From NCBI RefSeq assembly GCF_019343495.1, contig NZ_CP072549.1:2666001-2730000 (forward strand): a stretch of DNA of 64,000 bases, written 5' to 3'. Numbering within the stretch: the first letter of the stretch is position 1; each line of letters opens with the position of its first letter. The notes under the pieces are model-generated. The model had not been told where the DNA came from, made no database searches, and saw only the letters and a program-made list of their open reading frames with translations. Made by a program: the position numbers and the translations under genes. The stretch is from Acinetobacter lwoffii (lineage in GTDB: Bacteria; Pseudomonadota; Gammaproteobacteria; Pseudomonadales; Moraxellaceae). Below are positions 59,262 to 64,000 of this stretch, piece after piece.

Positions 59262-60071
59262 ATGGTCAGTCTGAGTGATTTAAGACGCTTTAAAGCAGAT
59301 GGACGCAAATTTTCATGTCTGACTTGCTATGATGCCAGTATGGCCAAAGCCATGGAAATTGCCGAAGTGGACAGCATTTTAATTGGCGATTCTCTGGGAA
59401 TGTCAATTCAGGGCCGTGATTCGACTTTGCCGGTCACGGTTGCGGATATGGCCTATCATACGGCTGCGGTACGCCGTGGTAACCAGCATGCCTTTATCAT
59501 GACTGACTTGCCATTTATGAGCTATGCTACCTTGAATGATGCCTTGCAAAGTTCGAAAACCGTGATGCAGGCTGGCGCGCAAATGGTGAAAATGGAAGGC
59601 GGTGCATGGTTGGCGGAAACCGTGCAAGTGCTGACCCGTAACGGTATTCCGGTGTGTGTGCATTTGGGTCTTACTCCGCAGTCGGTACATGTCTTTGGCG
59701 GTTATAAACTGCAAGCCCGTACCCGTGAAGCGGCCGATCAGCTCATTGCGGACTGTAAAGCAGTAGTAGAGGCGGGTGCTGCATTATTGCTACTCGAATG
59801 CGTACCGGCACAGCTTGGCCAGGAAATCACAGAACTGTTTCCGCACATTCCGGTCATTGGCATTGGCGCAGGTGCAGCTACAGACGGCCAGGTGCTAGTG
59901 GTACAGGATATGCTGGGTCTGACCTTTGGTCACACTGCAAAATTTGTACGTAATTTTATGCAAGAACAATCGGGTGCGACAGCCATTCTGGATGCTTTTA
60001 AAGCTTACCATGCTGCAGTTTTAGATGGATCTTTCCCGGCACCAGAACAAACTTTTCAGGTTGAATTGTAA
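59262..60071 (+). CDS. panB: Ketopantoate hydroxymethyltransferase PanB
   Basis: PanB is the first committed enzyme of pantothenate synthesis: 2-oxoisovalerate plus methylene-THF gives ketopantoate. It has 269 residues with [28 protein letters not shown] (Mg ligand Asp), MVKMEGG, and [22 protein letters not shown]; the catalytic Glu is in LLLLECVP. It sits one nucleotide before panC, the usual panBC pair. Its substrate comes from the ilv pathway also present in this window. Confidence 0.97.
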   Translation: MVSLSDLRRFKADGRKFSCLTCYDASMAKAMEIAEVDSILIGDSLGMSIQGRDSTLPVTVADMAYHTAAVRRGNQHAFIMTDLPFMSYATLNDALQSSKTVMQAGAQMVKMEGGAWLAETVQVLTRNGIPVCVHLGLTPQSVHVFGGYKLQARTREAADQLIADCKAVVEAGAALLLLECVPAQLGQEITELFPHIPVIGIGAGAATDGQVLVVQDMLGLTFGHTAKFVRNFMQEQSGATAILDAFKAYHAAVLDGSFPAPEQTFQVEL

Positions 60072-60072
60072 G

Positions 60073-60921
60073 ATGAAAACAGAAACCACCATTCAGGGCT
60101 TAGCGGCATCATTAAATCCGGCACGTACCAGTCGCAAGATTATCGGTTTTGTACCAACCATGGGTAATCTGCATCAAGGACATTTAAACTTGGTGCGTGA
60201 AGCGCGTAAGTTGTGTGATGTGGTGGTGGTCAGTATCTTTGTCAATCCGATCCAGTTTGGGCCAAATGAAGATTTTGACAGCTATCCGCGTACGCTTGAG
60301 CAGGACCAGCAGCTTTTGGCAGAAGTTGGTTGTGACATCGTGTTTGCGCCGACGGTTGAACAAATGTATGGTAAAAAACCGCGTCTGACCAATATCAGTG
60401 TTTCTGACATTACTAATGATTTATGTGGTTTGCAGCGTCCCGGCCATTTTGATGGCGTGGCGGTGGTGGTCACTAAATTGTTTAACATCGTACAGCCGAA
60501 TTACGCCTTCTTTGGCCAGAAAGATTATCAGCAATTGGCGGTCATTCGTCAGTTTGTACAAGACCTGAATATTCCACTGGAAGTGATTGGTGTGCCGATT
60601 GCCCGTGCAGAAGACGGCTTGGCTTTAAGTTCGCGCAATGGTTATTTAAGTGAAGAGCATCGTGCAATCGCACCGGTCATTTATCAAAGCTTGCAAAAGG
60701 CTGAACAGCAATTACATGCAGGCGTGGAGCTGGAAACGGTATTGGCAGAGATTCGCCAGACTTTAACCGATGCCGGGTTTGTGGTGGACTATGTTGAAGC
60801 CCGCACTCCCGAATTACAAAAAATTCATACGTTTAATCAAGATCTTGTGTTATTTATAGCTGCAAAGTTGGGTAATACACGTCTGATCGATAACCTGCAG
60901 GTTAAATACACTGCCGGCTAA
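60073..60921 (+). CDS. panC: Pantothenate synthetase PanC
   Basis: PanC is an ATP-dependent ligase of pantoate and beta-alanine. It has 282 residues: HIGH-type motif in [16 protein letters not shown] near residue 28, [34 protein letters not shown] and the KMSKS-like [11 protein letters not shown]. The ATG at 60073 directly follows the panB stop; an in-frame ATG at 60025 inside panB would add 16 residues of no homology. Confidence 0.97.
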   Translation: MKTETTIQGLAASLNPARTSRKIIGFVPTMGNLHQGHLNLVREARKLCDVVVVSIFVNPIQFGPNEDFDSYPRTLEQDQQLLAEVGCDIVFAPTVEQMYGKKPRLTNISVSDITNDLCGLQRPGHFDGVAVVVTKLFNIVQPNYAFFGQKDYQQLAVIRQFVQDLNIPLEVIGVPIARAEDGLALSSRNGYLSEEHRAIAPVIYQSLQKAEQQLHAGVELETVLAEIRQTLTDAGFVVDYVEARTPELQKIHTFNQDLVLFIAAKLGNTRLIDNLQVKYTAG

Positions 60922-60939
60922 GATGAAAGGGTAGCATGC

Positions 60940-61791
60940 ATGAAGCGCATTTTAATTGTCACAGGACAATCTGGTTCGGGTAAATCATCTGCATTACAGG
61001 TGCTTGAAGATCTGGGTTATTACTGTATTGATAATCTGCCTTTGGCATTGCTTCCCGAAATCGTGGCAAAACTGGACAGTGAAAATAATCTGGAACAGTT
61101 GGCGCTGGGCGTCGATGTGCGCAGTACCCGGGCAGATTTACAAGAATTTGATCATGTATTTGAGCAACTACAGCAGCATGGCTCGGTCGATATTATCTAT
61201 CTGACCACGCAGGATCAGGAGCTGATTGCCCGCTTTAGTGCTTCGCGTCGGCCGCATCCTTTAGCGTCACGCTTTAAAAGTCTGAATCACTGTATACAGG
61301 AAGAAAAAATCCTGTTGATGCCGATTCAGTTGCGCTCTACGGTACACATCGATACCACCGACAAAAGCGTGCATGATCTGAAACATACCTTATTGTCCAA
61401 GCTTGGGCAGGCCGATAACCTGATCCTGATTCTGCAATCCTTTGGTTATAAGCATGGCATTCCACTGGATGCCGATTATGTCTTTGATGTCCGGCATTTG
61501 CCGAATCCGCATTGGGAACTGGAACTGCGCAAATTTTCAGGACTAGATCAGCCGGTGCAGGCGTTTTTACAAAAGAGCGATCAGGTCGAGGATATGTTCA
61601 ATGATCTGTATCATTTTCTGGACAAGTGGTTGCCGACCTTTGCTGAAGGGCATCGTCATTATATGACCGTGTCGATTGGCTGTACCGGTGGTCAGCATCG
61701 TTCTGTTTATATTGTGGATAGACTAAAAAAAGCCCTTGAGGCAAAATGGTCTATTCAAGTCCTCCATCGAGAAATGAAGCACTGGTCATGA
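60940..61791 (+). CDS. rapZ: RNase adapter / P-loop ATPase RapZ
   Basis: RapZ (YvcJ family) in E. coli targets the GlmZ small RNA to RNase E to control glucosamine-6-phosphate synthesis. It has 283 residues: Walker [12 protein letters not shown] near 9, YYCIDNLP, the DVR motif ([10 protein letters not shown]), and the C-terminal RNA/ligand domain with [15 protein letters not shown]. It overlaps ptsO by 4 nt. The usual rpoN-hpf-ptsN genes are not present next to it. Confidence 0.95.
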   Translation: MKRILIVTGQSGSGKSSALQVLEDLGYYCIDNLPLALLPEIVAKLDSENNLEQLALGVDVRSTRADLQEFDHVFEQLQQHGSVDIIYLTTQDQELIARFSASRRPHPLASRFKSLNHCIQEEKILLMPIQLRSTVHIDTTDKSVHDLKHTLLSKLGQADNLILILQSFGYKHGIPLDADYVFDVRHLPNPHWELELRKFSGLDQPVQAFLQKSDQVEDMFNDLYHFLDKWLPTFAEGHRHYMTVSIGCTGGQHRSVYIVDRLKKALEAKWSIQVLHREMKHWS

Positions 61792-62057
61792 TTGATACGA
61801 CAGTTGACGTAATTAATAAACTGGGTTTACATGCACGCGCATCTGGTAAACTGATAGAAGTTACCACCAAATTTCGTTCCAGTATCCAGATTGGCAAGGC
61901 TGACAAATTGGTAGATGCCAAAAATATCATGTCATTGCTCATGCTTGGTGCAGGCAAAGGAACAACTTTACGCTTAGTGATTGAAGGAGCAGATGAGGAA
62001 AAAGCCTTATCTGAAATTCAGGCACTATTTGCAGCAAAATTTTATGAGGCAGATTAA
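61788..62057 (+). CDS. ptsO: HPr-like phosphocarrier NPr (PtsO)
   Basis: This 89-residue HPr-family carrier has the phosphorylated His15 in LGLHARAS and the regulatory-site region around Ser49 ([14 protein letters not shown]). Its pairing with rapZ marks it as the nitrogen-PTS NPr rather than a sugar-PTS HPr. The start at 61788 overlaps the rapZ stop (ATGA); the longer in-frame start at 61746 lies inside rapZ and adds 14 non-homologous residues. Confidence 0.93.
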   Translation: MIDTTVDVINKLGLHARASGKLIEVTTKFRSSIQIGKADKLVDAKNIMSLLMLGAGKGTTLRLVIEGADEEKALSEIQALFAAKFYEAD

Positions 62058-62059
62058 TC

Positions 62060-62593
62060 GTGGCACGTCGACCGAACAGTTTAACTGAAGAAGATTTTGA
62101 TTCTTTAGAGGGACGCGCAAGTAAGACCGAACAGAAAAAAGCAGTCCAGCGTATGGCTGCTTTAGGTGCGCAGCTTGCAGAGCTGAGCGCTAAACAAATT
62201 AAAAACCTACCTGTAGATGAGCGTTTGATTGACGCATTGCTTGATGTGCAGGCAATTAGTTCACATGAAGCACGTCGTCGTCAATTTTCACGGATTGGTA
62301 AATTATTACGCAATGAAAATGAAACGGTAATTTTGTCTTATTTAACACCGAAACAAGGTCTTAAAAAGACAGCTCAATTACAGCGTTGGGTGGATCGAAT
62401 TGTCAAAGATGGAGATCCGGCCATCAATGAATTTACCAAAACCTATAATGCGACAGAGCGTCATACCTTACGTCAACATTATCTTCGGGTACACCGTGAT
62501 TTAAAGAATCAAGCACCTGAAGAAGAAGTGAATGCTTCTAAATTAAAGCTGTTTAACTATGTACAGCAAGTGGCCTTGATTTCTGACAATTAA
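62060..62593 (+). CDS. darP: Ribosome-associated protein DarP (YjgA, DUF615)
   Basis: DarP is a helical protein that helps late 50S assembly in E. coli. It has 177 residues: EKK-type core KTEQKKAVQRMAALGAQLAELS, LLDVQAISSHEARRRQFSRIGKLLRNE and a C-terminal helix ERHTLRQHYLRVHRD. The start is a GTG two bases after the ptsO stop, so it is translated with ptsO. The end is followed by a strong terminator that closes the operon. Confidence 0.93.
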   Translation: MARRPNSLTEEDFDSLEGRASKTEQKKAVQRMAALGAQLAELSAKQIKNLPVDERLIDALLDVQAISSHEARRRQFSRIGKLLRNENETVILSYLTPKQGLKKTAQLQRWVDRIVKDGDPAINEFTKTYNATERHTLRQHYLRVHRDLKNQAPEEEVNASKLKLFNYVQQVALISDN

Positions 62594-62603
62594 GTAGCCA
62601 TGT

Positions 62604-62634
62604 AAAAAAGCGGTCTTTTTAGGCCGCTTTTTTT
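62604..62634 (+). terminator. Terminator of darP
   Basis: AAAAAAGCGG/CCGCTTTTTTT with a 10-nt loop closes the rapZ-ptsO-darP unit. Confidence 0.88.
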
Positions 62635-63306
62635 ATAGCTATTCTGAGCCGATTGGTTTGACGTAGACATGCATAGCCTATAAGTGATCTATCTTAATAT
62701 TTCTATTCCAGCTTCTAAAACTGCACTGAGGATAAAAAACACAAAATTTTCGCAATTAATTTGTTAATGAATGTAAGTTCTTTACAATTCTCAGTGGTTT
62801 TTTGGGTCTGTTTTTAGTTGAAATGCTGATATTTAAATATTTCGTAGACTGGAATTGTTAAGATAGTTTTAAAAATTAAAAAATAATTCTGAGTGTTATT
62901 AGATAGATGAAACCTGATATAAAATCTGTTTTTAATCATAAGGTCAAACTATATAGTTGAAAAATCATTAGCTTTTACTTTAAATAGAGTAAAAATCGAT
63001 GGTGGGTATTTTTTATTCGGTACTGTGTTACAGTAGATACAAATAAAGATACTTATTTTAGGTGAGATAGATTAATTTCAAATACTTATGTAGGTTTTTT
63101 TAGAATAGTAAATTTTCAAGTTATTCTTAATCAATTAAATATCAGTACCTTGCAGTTAAGAATGTATCTGGATAGAAACAGGTTAACAAATCCTTTAACC
63201 TAGAGGTGGGTTTCCATCGTTGAGTAAATATAGAATCTTTGTTATTGATTGTATGAATTTGGTCGGCTGTGTTTTCTTTATTCCATAAACATTCAGAGAG
63301 GCAGAC
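62635..63306. other. AT-rich intergenic region upstream of the histidine kinase
   Basis: 670 bp of AT-rich sequence contain no supported gene. It should contain the promoter of the following gene; GAGAGG before 63307 acts as SD. No clear promoter, repeat or RNA gene was identified. Confidence 0.45.
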
Positions 63307-64000
63307 ATGGAACTAAAACTGCTAGAGGTCGGTCAGAATACGGAGCAATTAAGCTCGTGCCGTATATCTCTCATTTTAGGTGTCTATACCTCTAACAACC
63401 TATTAGACACCTTTTGTAAGATCGCCCGTAAAGTTTTAAACGTTAAAACCAGTATTATCGGCTTCCATACGGAACCCTATATCTGGTACAGCTGTCCGCG
63501 CGGTTTCCGGGCCTTGCACGCCCCGCAGGAAGTGAATCTGCCTACATATCTGCAACAGGCAGAGGTCATTGACCAGATGCATCCTGCTTATACAGAACTG
63601 TCAAATTATGTGAAAAATCTCGGTGTAGCGCATCAGAGATTAGTCGCCTTTAATTTAAAATCAAGTAGCGGTGTGTCTTTTGGACAGGTCATTTTCTTTG
63701 ATGATCAGACTGAAGGGTTTGATCAGGATGATATTGTCACTATTAAACAATTTGCTGAAAGTTTAGTGATTCGAATTCAGCTCAATCAAGAACATACTGA
63801 ACTGAAAGAATTATATGAACAGCAATGCGCACTCAACTTCAGTAAAACCAAATTTTTCCAGATTATTGCGCATGACTTGCGTGCACCATTTCATGGTTTA
63901 CTGGGCTTTTCCGAAGTGCTAGCGCAGGAGCGTGACACTCTGGACGAATCCAGTATCCAGAGCATCGCGGATTATTTATATGATAATGCACAATCGACCT
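63307..64000 (+). CDS. Sensor histidine kinase, N-terminal part (cut by window edge)
   Basis: This frame is open from the ATG at 63307 to the right edge (231 codons). The first 165 residues look like a GAF-type domain (SCRISLILGVYTSNNLLDTFCKIARKV, LKSSSGVSFGQVIFFDDQ). A coiled linker (QLNQEHTELKELYEQQ) follows, then a HisKA dimerisation domain with FFQIIAHDLRAPFHGLLGFSE and phospho-acceptor His189. No transmembrane helix is seen, so it is probably a soluble sensor. The ATPase domain and any receiver lie beyond the window, so partner and signal are unknown. Confidence 0.88.
   Translation, partial: MELKLLEVGQNTEQLSSCRISLILGVYTSNNLLDTFCKIARKVLNVKTSIIGFHTEPYIWYSCPRGFRALHAPQEVNLPTYLQQAEVIDQMHPAYTELSNYVKNLGVAHQRLVAFNLKSSSGVSFGQVIFFDDQTEGFDQDDIVTIKQFAESLVIRIQLNQEHTELKELYEQQCALNFSKTKFFQIIAHDLRAPFHGLLGFSEVLAQERDTLDESSIQSIADYLYDNAQST

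Overview
The window looks like a chromosomal segment of an Acinetobacter species (Gammaproteobacteria, Moraxellaceae). This rests on recognised protein sequences and on gene neighbourhoods typical of that genus: secB-grxC-rhodanese, rlmN-pilW-rodZ-ispG-hisS-yfgM-bamB-der, panB-panC-rapZ-ptsO-darP, and macA-macB with an outer-membrane lipoprotein. Species is not assigned. No rRNA, tRNA, CRISPR array, insertion sequence or integrase was seen.

Layout. 1-6.1 kb: the N-terminal half of acetate kinase (cut by the left edge), proA, an alpha/beta hydrolase with a C-terminal PilZ-like segment, a SAM methyltransferase and nagZ. 6.2-16.2 kb: periplasmic protease prc, a membrane GGDEF-EAL protein, release factor prfC, two tandem paralogous lipoproteins overlapping a TatD-family nuclease, and fabI. 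16.3-22.6 kb: secB, grxC, a membrane rhodanese and rsgA on the minus strand, then orn, a small membrane protein, tcdA and a large Sel1-repeat protein. 22.6-32.4 kb, all minus strand: the MacAB-type efflux set, holA, lptE, leuS and a DUF4124 protein. 33.0-36.4 kb: the branched-chain amino acid genes ilvI-ilvH-ilvC, with two RNA hairpins in their leader and spacer.

36.4-42.7 kb is the accessory part. It begins with a diverged second copy of the 3' end of ilvC, followed by an AT-rich DUF2971 gene, about 0.9 kb of extremely AT-rich non-coding DNA, and a compact four-gene archaic chaperone-usher pilus operon (pilin, chaperone, usher, small SCPU-like subunit). The pilin carries an unusual Pro/Gly/His/Cys-rich N-terminus, and a terminator-like hairpin sits directly after the pilin gene.

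42.7-64 kb returns to core genome: a glycosyltransferase with a PAP2 phosphatase, iscX, ndk, the rlmN-to-der gene train, a phosphopantetheinyl transferase, a short-chain dehydrogenase, mazG, a ComEA-like protein, pcnB-folK, panB-panC, rapZ-ptsO-darP, and finally the start of a sensor histidine kinase cut by the right edge.

The most interesting points are the pilus locus with its ilvC 3'-end duplication, the apparent hydrolase/PilZ fusion, the paired palindromes upstream of fabI, and families of short palindromic repeats in two intergenic regions.
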